DNA from: Pseudothauera nasutitermitis
Lineage (GTDB): Bacteria > Pseudomonadota > Gammaproteobacteria > Burkholderiales > Rhodocyclaceae
Direction of reading: 5' to 3'
Length of the DNA stretch: 64,000 bases
Assembly (NCBI RefSeq): GCF_004801295.1
Contig: NZ_SSOC01000008.1
Span: 124,001 to 188,000, forward strand
Part shown: positions 40,715-49,498 of the stretch, in pieces
Layout: each line of letters starts with the position of its first letter
Numbering within the stretch: the stretch's first letter is position 1
Made by a program: the position numbers and the translations under genes
The notes under the pieces: generated by a model
Seen by the model: only the letters and a program-made list of their open reading frames with translations
Database searches by the model: none
What the model was told of the DNA's origin: nothing

Positions 40715-41992
40715 ATGCTCCTCCGCCTGCCCTACACGCTGCTCTGGCTGTTCGCCCTGCCGCTGGTCCTGCTGCGCCTCGTCTGGCGCGCGCGCCGCCA
40801 GCCCGCATACCTCAAACACGTCGGCGAGCGCTTCGCGCGCTACCGCAAGCGCGCGCCCTGCGAGGTGATCTGGGTGCATGCCGTATCGGTCGGCGAAACG
40901 CGCGCCGCCGAACCGCTGATACGCGCGCTGCTGGAACGCCATCCCGGCCACAGCGTGCTGCTCACCCACATGACGCCCACCGGGCGGGCGACCTCGAAGA
41001 CGCTGTTCGGCAACGACCCGCGCGTGCTGCGCGCCTATCTGCCCTACGACCTCGGCCTGCTGTGCGGACGCTTCCTGCGGCATTTCCGCCCGGCGCTGGG
41101 CATCGTCATGGAAACCGAGTTGTGGCCCAACCTGCTGGCCGCCTGCGCGCGGCGCGGGGTGCCGGTGCTGCTCGCCAACGCCCGCCTGTCGGCGCGCTCC
41201 GCGCGGCGCTACGCGCGCTGGCCGGCGCTCACGCGCGCCACGCTGGGCGCCCTGAGCGCGCTGGGCGCACAGACCGACGCGGACGCCGAACGCTTGCGGG
41301 CGCTGGGCGCGCCGAACGTGGAGACCACCGGCAACGCCAAGTTCGACGTCGAACCCACGCCCGCCCTGCTCGAACTCGGCGGGCGTTTCCGCGCGCGCGC
41401 CGGCGGACGGTCGCTGGTGCTCGCCGCGAGTACCCGCGAGGGCGAGGAGGCGCCGCTGCTCGACGCCTTCCTGCGCCTGGCGCCGGACGATGCCGTGCTG
41501 CTGCTGGTGCCGCGCCATCCGCAGCGCTTCGACGAGGTGGCCGCCCTGGCCGCCGCACGCGGCGTGCGCCTGCAACGGCGTTCGGGGAACGACGACCTGG
41601 CGGCGGACACGCGTGTCTGGCTGGGCGATTCGATGGGCGAGATGTTCGCCTACTACGCGGCGGCGGAGGTTGCGCTGATCGGCGGCAGCTGGCTGCCCTT
41701 CGGCGGGCAGAACCTGATCGAGGCCTGCGCGGTGGGCACGCCGGTGGTGCTCGGCCCGCACACCTTCAACTTCGCGCTGGCCGCCGCCCAGGCCGAGGAA
41801 GCCGGCGCGGCCCTGCGCTGCGATGATGCCGAAGCCGGCATGCGCGCGGCGCTGGAACTGCTGGGCGACGGGGCGCGCCGCCGCGCCATGGGCGAAGCCG
41901 GGCGGATCTATGCTGCCACGCACCGGGGCGCCACGGCGCGCACGCTGGAACTGGCGGAAAGGCTGCTCAACGCTCGTCCAGCAGGGCGTTGA
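40715..41992 (+). CDS. waaA: 3-deoxy-D-manno-octulosonic acid transferase
   Basis: Inner-membrane-attached glycosyltransferase (GT30) that adds Kdo to lipid A precursor. The 425 residues start with a membrane anchor (MLLRLPYTLLWLFALPLVLL), have WVHAVSVGETRAAEPLI, THMTPTGRATSK, METELWPNLLAACARRG, VLAASTREGEE and SWLPFGGQNLIEACAVG. Together with lpxC it marks LPS synthesis. Its last 26 bases overlap the convergent tolC. Confidence 0.95.
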   Translation: MLLRLPYTLLWLFALPLVLLRLVWRARRQPAYLKHVGERFARYRKRAPCEVIWVHAVSVGETRAAEPLIRALLERHPGHSVLLTHMTPTGRATSKTLFGNDPRVLRAYLPYDLGLLCGRFLRHFRPALGIVMETELWPNLLAACARRGVPVLLANARLSARSARRYARWPALTRATLGALSALGAQTDADAERLRALGAPNVETTGNAKFDVEPTPALLELGGRFRARAGGRSLVLAASTREGEEAPLLDAFLRLAPDDAVLLLVPRHPQRFDEVAALAAARGVRLQRRSGNDDLAADTRVWLGDSMGEMFAYYAAAEVALIGGSWLPFGGQNLIEACAVGTPVVLGPHTFNFALAAAQAEEAGAALRCDDAEAGMRAALELLGDGARRRAMGEAGRIYAATHRGATARTLELAERLLNARPAGR

Positions 41993-43286
41993 CCTGCGCG
42001 AGGTCTTCCTCGCCGAGCGTGCCGGCGGCGGCCTTCAGACGCAACTGGGCGAGCAGCGTGTCGTAGCGCGCGCGCGCCAGACGCTGGCGGGTATCGGCGA
42101 GCTGGCTCTGCGCGTTGAGCACGTCGATGTTGATGCGCACGCCCACCTCGTAGCCCAGCCGGTTGGCTTCCAGCGCGGACGCCGAGGACACCTGCGCGGC
42201 TTCCAGCGCGCCGACCTGGGCGAGCCCGCTGGTCACCCCGAGGAAGGCTTGGCGCGCGGCCAGCGCGGCCTCGCGGCGCGCAGTGTCCAGATCGGCATCG
42301 GCCTTGATCTTCAGCGCGGCGGCCTCGCGCTCGCGCGAGGAAATGCCGCCGCCGGCGTACAAGGGCACGTTCAGTTGCACGCCGATGGTCGATGAATCGG
42401 TGCGGCTGCCGCCATCCACCCCCTGGGTGTAGTAGCCGCTGTTGGCGCGCCCGTGGGTGGCCACCAGGTCCAGCGTGGGGTAGTGGCCCGCGCGGTTGCG
42501 CTGCACCTCGCGCGCGGCGATCTCGCGCGCCAGGTGCTGGGCCTGCACGCCGTAGCTGCCGAGTTCGGCGGCATCCACCCACTCGTTGATGTTCTCCGGC
42601 TGCGGACGCAGCAGTTCGACGCCGGGACGCAGCGAGGCCAGCATCCCCGGCTGCTCGCCGATGAGCACCGCGAGCGCCTGGCGGCGCACGGTGAGTTCGT
42701 TGTCCGCGGCGATCTCCTGCGCCACCGCCAGGTCGTGGCGGGACTGCGCCTCGTGCACGTCGGTGATGGTCACCGTGCCCACCTCGAAGCTGGTCCGGGC
42801 GATCTCCAGCTGCTCGGCGGCGGCCGTGCGCAGCTGGGTCACCGCGTCGAGCGCGTCCTGCGCGTTGAGCACGTTGAAATAGGCTTCCGCCACGCGCAGC
42901 ATCAGGTCCTGGCGGGCCTCGCCGAAGCGCGCCTCCGCCAGGGCGCCCTGCAGTTCGCCTTGGCGGTACTGCACCCAGTTCTGCCAGCGGAACAGCGGCT
43001 GGGTGAGCTGCACGGTGTAGCCGTGGGTGTTGTAGTTGCGCTCCTGGCGGGGCAGCACGGTATGCACGTCGACCTCGTTCCAGGTGGAGTACCCGGACAG
43101 GCCCACGCTGGGCAGCAGCCCGGCGCGCCCCTGCACCACCTTCTCCAGTCCGGCGTCGCGCTCGGCCCGCGCGGCGGCAATGCGCGCGTCGTTGGCGAGC
43201 GCCTGGCGGTAGATCGCCAGCAGGTCGCCGGACCATGCCGGCAGCGCGCACAGGCTGGCGAACAGGGCGGCGGCGAGACGTCTCAT
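41967..43286 (-). CDS. tolC: TolC-family outer-membrane efflux channel
   Basis: Trimeric outer-membrane tunnel protein for efflux pumps and type I secretion. The 439 residues have a signal peptide (MRRLAAALFASLCALPAWSG) and the two repeated OEP halves: first around YNTHGYTVQLTQPLFRWQ and LMLRVAEAYFNVLNAQDA, second around IGVQLNVPLYAGGGISSR and EANRLGYEVGVRINIDVLNA. It lies in the same direction after the RND pump, pcm and rhodanese genes, so it probably serves that pump. Confidence 0.93.
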   Translation of the reverse strand: MRRLAAALFASLCALPAWSGDLLAIYRQALANDARIAAARAERDAGLEKVVQGRAGLLPSVGLSGYSTWNEVDVHTVLPRQERNYNTHGYTVQLTQPLFRWQNWVQYRQGELQGALAEARFGEARQDLMLRVAEAYFNVLNAQDALDAVTQLRTAAAEQLEIARTSFEVGTVTITDVHEAQSRHDLAVAQEIAADNELTVRRQALAVLIGEQPGMLASLRPGVELLRPQPENINEWVDAAELGSYGVQAQHLAREIAAREVQRNRAGHYPTLDLVATHGRANSGYYTQGVDGGSRTDSSTIGVQLNVPLYAGGGISSREREAAALKIKADADLDTARREAALAARQAFLGVTSGLAQVGALEAAQVSSASALEANRLGYEVGVRINIDVLNAQSQLADTRQRLARARYDTLLAQLRLKAAAGTLGEEDLAQVNALLDER

Positions 43287-43312
43287 GGTGGCTCCAGAGT
43301 GGGGGCTGCGGT

Positions 43313-43636
43313 TCAGTACTGCGGCATGCGGGGGTCGATGCGCTCGGCCCAGGCGGCGACGCCGCCGGACAGATTGATGACCCGGGCGAAGCCCTGGTGT
43401 TCCAGGAAGCGGCACACCTGCGCGCTGCGCATGCCGTGGTGGCAGATCACCACGGTCTCGCGTGCGGGGTCGAGTTCGGCGATGCGCGCGGGCAGCACGC
43501 TCATCGGCAAGGGCAGCGAACCGTCGATGTGGCAGTACTGGAATTCCCATGGCTCGCGCACGTCGAGCAGCAAGGGACGCTCGCCGGGCGGGTCGGCCAG
43601 ACGGGCGGCCAGTTCGGCGGGCGTCATTTCCTGCAT
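43313..43636 (-). CDS. single-domain rhodanese-like sulfurtransferase
   Basis: The 107-residue protein has the rhodanese fold: LLLDVREPWEFQYCHIDGS, the active-site loop VVICHHGMRSAQV with the catalytic cysteine, and INLSGGVAAWAERIDPRMPQ. The HHGMRS loop is typical of the GlpE-like group found beside tolC in betaproteobacteria. Substrate unknown. It lies 26 bases upstream of tolC and 13 after pcm. Confidence 0.9.
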   Translation of the reverse strand: MQEMTPAELAARLADPPGERPLLLDVREPWEFQYCHIDGSLPLPMSVLPARIAELDPARETVVICHHGMRSAQVCRFLEHQGFARVINLSGGVAAWAERIDPRMPQY

Positions 43637-43649
43637 GCCGGGGCGGCCC

Positions 43650-44303
43650 TCAGAAGCGGAAGCCGTCCGGCTTGGGCGCGTTCTGCAGCACCGTCACCAG
43701 GCTCTCGAACACGTCCTCGGTCTGGAAGCGGCCTTCGCCCAGGTTGGTGACCAGACGGCCCTTCATCACCGGGGCTTCGCCGACGAAGGCGAACAGGCGG
43801 CCGCCGGGCTTGAGCTGCTGGAGCAGCGCGTCCGGCAGCTGCGGCAGGCCGCCGGAGACCACGATGACGTCGTAGGGCCCGTGCGCCGCACAGCCCTGCA
43901 CGCCGTCGCCTTCCTCGACGACCACGTTGGCCACGCCGTAGCGCGCCAGATTCTCCTGGGCCAGACGCACCATCGCCGGGTCGATGTCCACGCTGCGCAC
44001 CGATTCGGCGCGCGCGGCGAGCAGGGCGGCGAAGTAGCCGGACCCCGCGCCCACTTCCAGCACGCTGTCGGTCGGACGCACCTGCACGGCCTGCAACACT
44101 TTGCCCTCGACCACCGGCTTGAGCATGGTGTGCCCGCCGCCGAGCGGAATCTCGATGTCGGCGAAGGCCAGCGTCTTGTACGCGGCCGGCACGAATTCCT
44201 CGCGCCGTACCGTCATCAGCAGATCGAGTACGACCGGATCGAGCACATCCCAGGGGCGGATCTGCTGCTCGACCATGTTGAAACGGGCTTTTTCGAAATT
44301 CAT
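43650..44303 (-). CDS. pcm: protein-L-isoaspartate O-methyltransferase family protein
   Basis: SAM-dependent methyltransferase that repairs isoaspartyl residues. The 217 residues have MVEQQIRPWDVLDPVVLDLL, PLGGGHTMLKPVVEGKVLQA and the SAM loop VLEVGAGSGYFAALLA. The usual PCMT motif around the substrate site (I-P-L-x-x-G-x-T-x-S/M) is present in variant form, GGGHTML, as in the betaproteobacterial group next to rhodanese and tolC, so true isoaspartate activity is likely but not certain. Confidence 0.85.
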   Translation of the reverse strand: MNFEKARFNMVEQQIRPWDVLDPVVLDLLMTVRREEFVPAAYKTLAFADIEIPLGGGHTMLKPVVEGKVLQAVQVRPTDSVLEVGAGSGYFAALLAARAESVRSVDIDPAMVRLAQENLARYGVANVVVEEGDGVQGCAAHGPYDVIVVSGGLPQLPDALLQQLKPGGRLFAFVGEAPVMKGRLVTNLGEGRFQTEDVFESLVTVLQNAPKPDGFRF

Positions 44304-44369
44304 TCGGAGCTCCCTGAATTATGCGTGGGGTGCGCGGACCGCCCGCGCAACGGGACAAACCTTGGCATT

Positions 44370-47300
44370 CTATCCCACTTGCGCGTCCGGCTTCACGCGG
44401 TACCAGGCGGCGTACAGCGCCGGCAGGAACAGCATGGTGAGCAAGGTGGCGACCAGCAGGCCGCCCATGATGGCCACCGCCATCGGCCCGAAGAAGGCGC
44501 TGCGCGACAGCGGGATCATCGCCAGCACGGCCGCCGCTGCGGTCAGCACGATGGGACGGAAGCGCCGCACGGTGGATTCGACGATGGCCTGCCAGGGACT
44601 CAGGCCGGCTTCCAGGTCCTGGCGGATCTGGTCCACCAGGATCACCGAGTTGCGCATGATCATGCCGGACAGCGCGATGGTGCCGAGCATGGCGACGAAG
44701 CCGAAAGGCTTGTTGAACAGCAGCAGGAAGGCGGTGACGCCGATCATGCCGAGCGGCGCGGTGAGCAGCACCATGGCGGTGCGGCTGAAGCTCTGCAGCT
44801 GCAGCATCAGCACGGTGACCACGACGAACAGGAACAGCGGCAGCCCGGCGGCCACCGAACTGCCGCCCTTGGCGCTTTCCTCCACCGCGCCGCCGGTCTC
44901 CAGGCGATAGCCGAGCGGCAGCCCGGCGGCGATGCGGCGCATCTCCGGCGCCAGCTCGGCGACCACCTGGGCGGGCTGCTTGGCGCCGTACAGCGAGGCG
45001 CGCACGGTGACCGTGGGCACGCGGTTGCGCCGCCAGAGCACGCCTTCCTCGAAGCCGTATTCCGGGGTGACGAACTGCGCCAGCGGCACCGCGCGTCCGC
45101 CCGCGCCGGGCAGCGACAGGTCGGTCAGGTTGCCCAGGCGCACGCGCTCCTCGGGCGCGCCGCGCAGCACCACCGGGATGGTCTCGTCGCCCTCGCGGAA
45201 CTCGGTGACCGTATAGCCCTGCAGGGCGGTATCGAGCAGGCGCGCCAGATCGGCGCTGGACACGCCGAGCAGACGGGCCTTGTCCTGGTCGATGCGCAGG
45301 CGCACCACCTTGGAGGGCTCTTCCCAGTCCAGATGCACGTTGGTCAGTTCCGCATGCGTGCGCAGCGCGGCGGCCACTTCATGCGCGCCCGCGCGCATCT
45401 GCGCGATTTCCGGACCGCTCACCCGGTACTGCACCGGAAAGCCCACCGGCGGCCCGTTCTCCAGCCGGGTCACCACGCCGCGCAACACCGCCGGCTGTTC
45501 CTCGAAACGGCGGATCAGGGCCGTGCGCAGCGCCTCGCGCTCCGGCACGCCATGGGTGAGCACGACGAACTGCGCGAAGCTGGTCTGCGCCAGTTGCTGG
45601 TCCAGCGGCAGGTAGAAGCGCGGGCTGCCGCCGCCCACCCAGGCCACGTAGTTCTCGATGCCCGGCTGCCCGTCGAGGAAGGCTTCCAGTTCGCGCACCG
45701 CGCGCTCGGTGGCCTGGTGCGAACTGCCTTCCGCCAGGCGCAGATCGACCAGCAGCTCCGGCCGCGTGGAATCGGGGAAGAACTGCTGCGGCACGAAGCG
45801 CGCGAACACCGCCAGCGAGGCGACGAACAGCGCCACGGTGATGCCGATGACCCACCAGCGGTGCGCCACGCAGCTGTTCACCAGCGCGCGGAAGCGCTGA
45901 TAGAACGGCGAGCGGTAGGCGGTCTGGTGGTCGTGCGCGGCGTGCGCGCGGGCCGCCAGCCAGGCACCCGCGCGCGGCCAGAAACGCCCCACCGCGCGGG
46001 CCAGCGGCGCCGGCTGGTCGCGCCAGCGGGCGAAGTCCGGCAGCAGGTGGTAGCCCAGCCAGGGCACGAACAGCACGGCGGCCACCCAGGAGACCAGCAG
46101 CGCGATCACCGTGACCTCGAAGATGGAACGCGTGTATTCGCCGGTGGCCGACGCGGCGGTGGCGATCGGCAGGAAGCCGGCGGCGGTCACCAGCGTGCCG
46201 GAGAGCATCGGCATGGCCGTGGAGGTGTAGGCGAAGCTGGCCGCGCGCACGCGTTCCCAGCCCTGCTCCATCTTGGTGGCCATCATCTCCACGGCGATGA
46301 TGGCGTCGTCCACCAGCAGGCCGAGGGCGAGGATCAGCGCGCCCAGCGAGATCTTGTGCAGGCCGATGCCGAACAGGTGCATGAACAGGAAGGTGATCGC
46401 CAGCACCACGGGGATGATGATCAGCACCACCACGCCGGTGCGCAGGCCGAGCGAGAGCAGGCTGACGCCCATGACGATGACCACCGCCTCGATCAGCACC
46501 TTGACGAAGTCGCCCACCGAGGCGCGCACCGCGCGCGGCTGATCGGCCACGCGGGCCAGCGTCACGCCCAACGGCAGCTGGCTTTCGATGCGCGTCACCG
46601 CTTCGTCCAGATGGCGGCCCAGGGCGATGATGTCGCCGCCGGCGCGCATCGACACGCCGATGCCCAGCGCCTCGCGCCCCATGTAGCGCATGCGCTCGGC
46701 GGGCGGGTCGACGTAGCCGCGCTTCACCTCGGCCACGTCGCCCAGGCGGATGCTGCGCCCGCCGACGCGCAGCACGGTGTCGCGGATCGCCTCGGGATCG
46801 TCGAAGGCGCCGTCCGGGCGCAGCCATACACGCTCGTCGGCAGTGTCGAAGAAGCCGCTGCCGGCCACCGCGTTCTGCGCGGCCAGCACGCCGGCGATGT
46901 CCGCCGGGCTGAGTCCCAGCGTGGCCAGGCGGGCGTTGGACAGTTCGATGTACACGCGCTGCGCCTGCTCGCCGAAGAAGCTCACCTTGGCCACGTCCGG
47001 CACGTGCAGCAGTTCGGCGCGCACCGCGTCGGCGTAGCGCTTGAGCTGGGCGTACTCCAGCCCTTCGCCGAACAGCGCGAAGAGATTGCCGTAGGTATCG
47101 CCGAACTCGTCGTTGAACATCGGCCCCACCACGCCCTGCGGCAGGGTGTAGCGGATGTCGCCGATCTTCTTGCGCACCTGGTACCACACCTCCGCCATCT
47201 GGCCCGGCGGGGTGGAATCGCGCACCAGGAAGAACACCATGGCCTCGCCGGGGCGCGAATAGCTGCGCACCACGTCGATCTGGGCCACTTCCTGCAGCTT

Positions 47301-47531
47301 CTTCTCGATCTTGTCGGTGACCTGCTCGGCCATCTCCCGCGCGCCCGCGCCCGGCCATTCGGCGCGCACCACCATCACCTTGAAGGTGAACGGCGGATCT
47401 TCCGACTGGCCCAGGCGGGTGTAGGAATACAGGCCGATCAGGGTCAGCGCCACCAGCGCGTAGAGCACCAGCGAAGAATGGCGCAGCCCCCAGGCGGAAA
47501 GGTTGAAGCGGCCTGCTTCCGGGGCGCTCAT
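44370..47531 (-). CDS. RND-family efflux pump inner-membrane transporter
   Basis: Proton-driven AcrB/TriC-type exporter that, with the adaptor and TolC, pumps compounds out of the cell. The 1053 residues have TM1 (SSLVLYALVALTLIGLYSYT), a first porter domain, TM2-TM6 including the proton-relay motif GALILALGLLVDDAIIAVEM with its Asp pair, a second large periplasmic loop and TM8-TM12 (FPVALFLFVVVTV-like helices; GMIMRNSVILVDQIRQDLE). Substrates cannot be predicted. It overlaps the adaptor by four bases. Confidence 0.93.
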   Translation of the reverse strand: MSAPEAGRFNLSAWGLRHSSLVLYALVALTLIGLYSYTRLGQSEDPPFTFKVMVVRAEWPGAGAREMAEQVTDKIEKKLQEVAQIDVVRSYSRPGEAMVFFLVRDSTPPGQMAEVWYQVRKKIGDIRYTLPQGVVGPMFNDEFGDTYGNLFALFGEGLEYAQLKRYADAVRAELLHVPDVAKVSFFGEQAQRVYIELSNARLATLGLSPADIAGVLAAQNAVAGSGFFDTADERVWLRPDGAFDDPEAIRDTVLRVGGRSIRLGDVAEVKRGYVDPPAERMRYMGREALGIGVSMRAGGDIIALGRHLDEAVTRIESQLPLGVTLARVADQPRAVRASVGDFVKVLIEAVVIVMGVSLLSLGLRTGVVVLIIIPVVLAITFLFMHLFGIGLHKISLGALILALGLLVDDAIIAVEMMATKMEQGWERVRAASFAYTSTAMPMLSGTLVTAAGFLPIATAASATGEYTRSIFEVTVIALLVSWVAAVLFVPWLGYHLLPDFARWRDQPAPLARAVGRFWPRAGAWLAARAHAAHDHQTAYRSPFYQRFRALVNSCVAHRWWVIGITVALFVASLAVFARFVPQQFFPDSTRPELLVDLRLAEGSSHQATERAVRELEAFLDGQPGIENYVAWVGGGSPRFYLPLDQQLAQTSFAQFVVLTHGVPEREALRTALIRRFEEQPAVLRGVVTRLENGPPVGFPVQYRVSGPEIAQMRAGAHEVAAALRTHAELTNVHLDWEEPSKVVRLRIDQDKARLLGVSSADLARLLDTALQGYTVTEFREGDETIPVVLRGAPEERVRLGNLTDLSLPGAGGRAVPLAQFVTPEYGFEEGVLWRRNRVPTVTVRASLYGAKQPAQVVAELAPEMRRIAAGLPLGYRLETGGAVEESAKGGSSVAAGLPLFLFVVVTVLMLQLQSFSRTAMVLLTAPLGMIGVTAFLLLFNKPFGFVAMLGTIALSGMIMRNSVILVDQIRQDLEAGLSPWQAIVESTVRRFRPIVLTAAAAVLAMIPLSRSAFFGPMAVAIMGGLLVATLLTMLFLPALYAAWYRVKPDAQVG

Positions 47532-48619
47532 CGGCGCACGTCCAGGCTTGCCGGCGCGCGCTCGTCCACCGCGCGCACGGCCTCGCCCTCGACCAGCAGA
47601 TGCACGCCGGCGACCACCAGGCGGGCGTCCGCCGGCAGGCCGGCGAGCACCTCCACACCGTCCTCGGCGTATTCGCCCACTTCCACCGCCAGCGGGCGGA
47701 CGCGCTGGCCGTCATCGACCACCCACACCGCCGGCTGGCCGCCGCGCTCGGTGAGCGCAGCCAGCGGAATGCGCAGCGCGCCGGCCGCCTGCCCGGCAAA
47801 GGCCACACGCGCGCTGGCGCCCAGCGGCAGGCCGTCGTCGGCCTCCGGCACCGCCACCCGCACGGCGAAGCTGCGCGTGGCGGCATCAGCCGCCGGGGCG
47901 ATCTCGCGCACCTGCGCCGCATACGGACGCGCGGCGCCGGCCAGCGGCAGCACCGTGGCCGGCATGCCGGCGCGCAGATTGGCCACCCGGCTTTCCGGCA
48001 CGTGGATGAGCACCTCGCGCTCGCTCGGGCGGGCGAACCTCACCACCGCCTGCCCCGCCGCCAGCACGCTGCCCGGTTCGGCCATCACGGCGGTCACCAC
48101 GCCCGCCTCGACGGCGCGCAGTTCGGCGTAGGCGGTCTGGTTGGCGGCGCTGTCGGCCTGCGCGCGCGCGGCGCGCTCGGCGGCCTCGGCGGCCTCCACG
48201 GCGGTACGCCGGGCATCGAGCGCCGAGGCGCTGATGAAGCCGCGCACGTGCAGTTCCTCGTTGCGCTTCAGTTCGCTGCGCGCCAGCACCAGATCGGCGC
48301 GCGCGGCCTCCACGCGGGCCACGGCGGCGGCGGCGGCCAAGGCCACGTCGGCGGCGTCCAGGCGCGCGAGCAGATCGCCGGCGCGCACCGCGTCGCCCAC
48401 ATCCACCTTGCGCTCGACCAGCTTGCCGCCGATGCGGAAGCCCAGGTCGTTCTCCACCCGCGCGCGCACCTCGCCGGCATACATGCGCAGGCCGGCCTCC
48501 GCGTCGGCACCCAGGGTGCGCACCAGCACCGCGCGCGGCGCCGGCTCCACCGGCGGCGGCCCGGAGCAGCCGGCCAGCGCGGCAACCAACGCCATGCCCG
48601 CGAACCATTCATGCTTCAT
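47528..48619 (-). CDS. RND efflux pump periplasmic adaptor lipoprotein
   Basis: Membrane-fusion protein that bridges the RND transporter and TolC. The 363 residues have a lipoprotein signal (WFAGMALVAALAGC, lipobox LAGC), a barrel-sandwich domain split by a coiled coil (EVRARVENDLGFRIGGKLVE; RVEAARADLVLARSELKRNE), a beta-barrel domain and a membrane-proximal domain (VWVVDDGQRVRPLAVEVGEY). ATG 48619 overlaps the tetR stop by four bases. Confidence 0.92.
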   Translation of the reverse strand: MKHEWFAGMALVAALAGCSGPPPVEPAPRAVLVRTLGADAEAGLRMYAGEVRARVENDLGFRIGGKLVERKVDVGDAVRAGDLLARLDAADVALAAAAAVARVEAARADLVLARSELKRNEELHVRGFISASALDARRTAVEAAEAAERAARAQADSAANQTAYAELRAVEAGVVTAVMAEPGSVLAAGQAVVRFARPSEREVLIHVPESRVANLRAGMPATVLPLAGAARPYAAQVREIAPAADAATRSFAVRVAVPEADDGLPLGASARVAFAGQAAGALRIPLAALTERGGQPAVWVVDDGQRVRPLAVEVGEYAEDGVEVLAGLPADARLVVAGVHLLVEGEAVRAVDERAPASLDVRR

Positions 48620-49311
48620 CGCCCGCCCTCCGCCGGCCGCACGCCGAGCCCGTTGATGAACAGTTCGAACCAGATGGCGAGGAAGGCATCCGCATCCAGA
48701 TCGCGCGCGCAGCACGCCGCAAAGGAATGCCGCCACATCGACAGATGCAGCACCGGGGCGATGAACAGGTTGCCGACCAGCTCCGGGCTCTCCGGGCGGA
48801 ACAGGCCGCGCCGCACCCCTAGGCGCACCGCGTCGCCGATCAGCCGCAGGCCGCGCTGGATCACTCTTTCATGGTAGTACGCGGCGACCTCCGGGAAATT
48901 GCGCGCCTCGGAGATCATCAGCTTGGGGATGCCGCCCAGTTCGGTATTGCCGATGCGCTCCCACCAGCCGTAGAGCAGTTCGCGCAGCAGGGCCACCGGG
49001 TCGTCGGCATGCTCCGCCAGCAGGGCCTCGCCTTCTTCCAGCGCCGGCACGATGCCCTCGGCGATCACTGCCTTGAACAGGGCTTCCTTGCTGTCGAAGT
49101 ACAGATACAGCGTGCCCTTGGACACCCCCGCGCGCGCCGCCACCTCTTCGAGTTTCGTGGCCGCGAAGCCTTTCTCGACGAACAGCGAGAGCGCCGCCGC
49201 GGTGAGTTCCTGCGGGCGCGCCTCCTTGCGGCGGCGGCGCGGCAGCGCCTTGGCCGCCGGCTGGACGGTGCTGGACGCGGGGGATCGCGTGGGCTTGGAA
49301 GTGGGAGCCAT
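48616..49311 (-). CDS. TetR-family transcriptional repressor
   Basis: Probable local repressor of the efflux operon. The 231 residues have a basic N-terminal tail of about 30 residues, a TetR helix-turn-helix (LEEVAARAGVSKGTLYLYFD) and a helical ligand-binding domain ending in the TetR_C-type segment MWRHSFAACCARDLDADAFL. It is the first gene of tetR-mfp-RND, and a palindromic operator overlaps its promoter, so autorepression relieved by pump substrates is likely. Confidence 0.92.
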   Translation of the reverse strand: MAPTSKPTRSPASSTVQPAAKALPRRRRKEARPQELTAAALSLFVEKGFAATKLEEVAARAGVSKGTLYLYFDSKEALFKAVIAEGIVPALEEGEALLAEHADDPVALLRELLYGWWERIGNTELGGIPKLMISEARNFPEVAAYYHERVIQRGLRLIGDAVRLGVRRGLFRPESPELVGNLFIAPVLHLSMWRHSFAACCARDLDADAFLAIWFELFINGLGVRPAEGGR

Positions 49312-49332
49312 GAATTAGCGAATTAATTACTG

Positions 49333-49372
49333 ACCGGCCGGTAATTTATCCCTGCCCGCGGGGCCTTGTCAC
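49333..49372 (-). promoter_or_regulatory. promoter and TetR operator of the efflux operon
   Basis: On the minus strand GTGACA (49367-49372) and TAAATT (49343-49348) are separated by 18 bases. Immediately downstream is the palindrome ACCGGCCGGT (49333-49342) within TTACCGGCCGGTCAGTAA, a typical AcrR-type TetR operator. Binding there would block polymerase, 22 bases before the tetR ATG. Confidence 0.65.
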
Positions 49373-49498
49373 CTCTTTTCTGGAGATCATCCCGCCTCCT
49401 TGAGCACGCCGATGCGCCCGCCTTGACAATAACCATCCATGAACCAGACACTTCCTGACAATTCATCGAATATCCACGTAGAAAGCAGGGATTCCGCC

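Noticed and set aside
42453-48131. Plus-strand open frame of 1892 codons opposite the efflux operon
   Set aside because: It is the mirror frame of the RND, adaptor and tolC genes: rich in H, R, G and A with no domain, as expected opposite GC-rich coding DNA.
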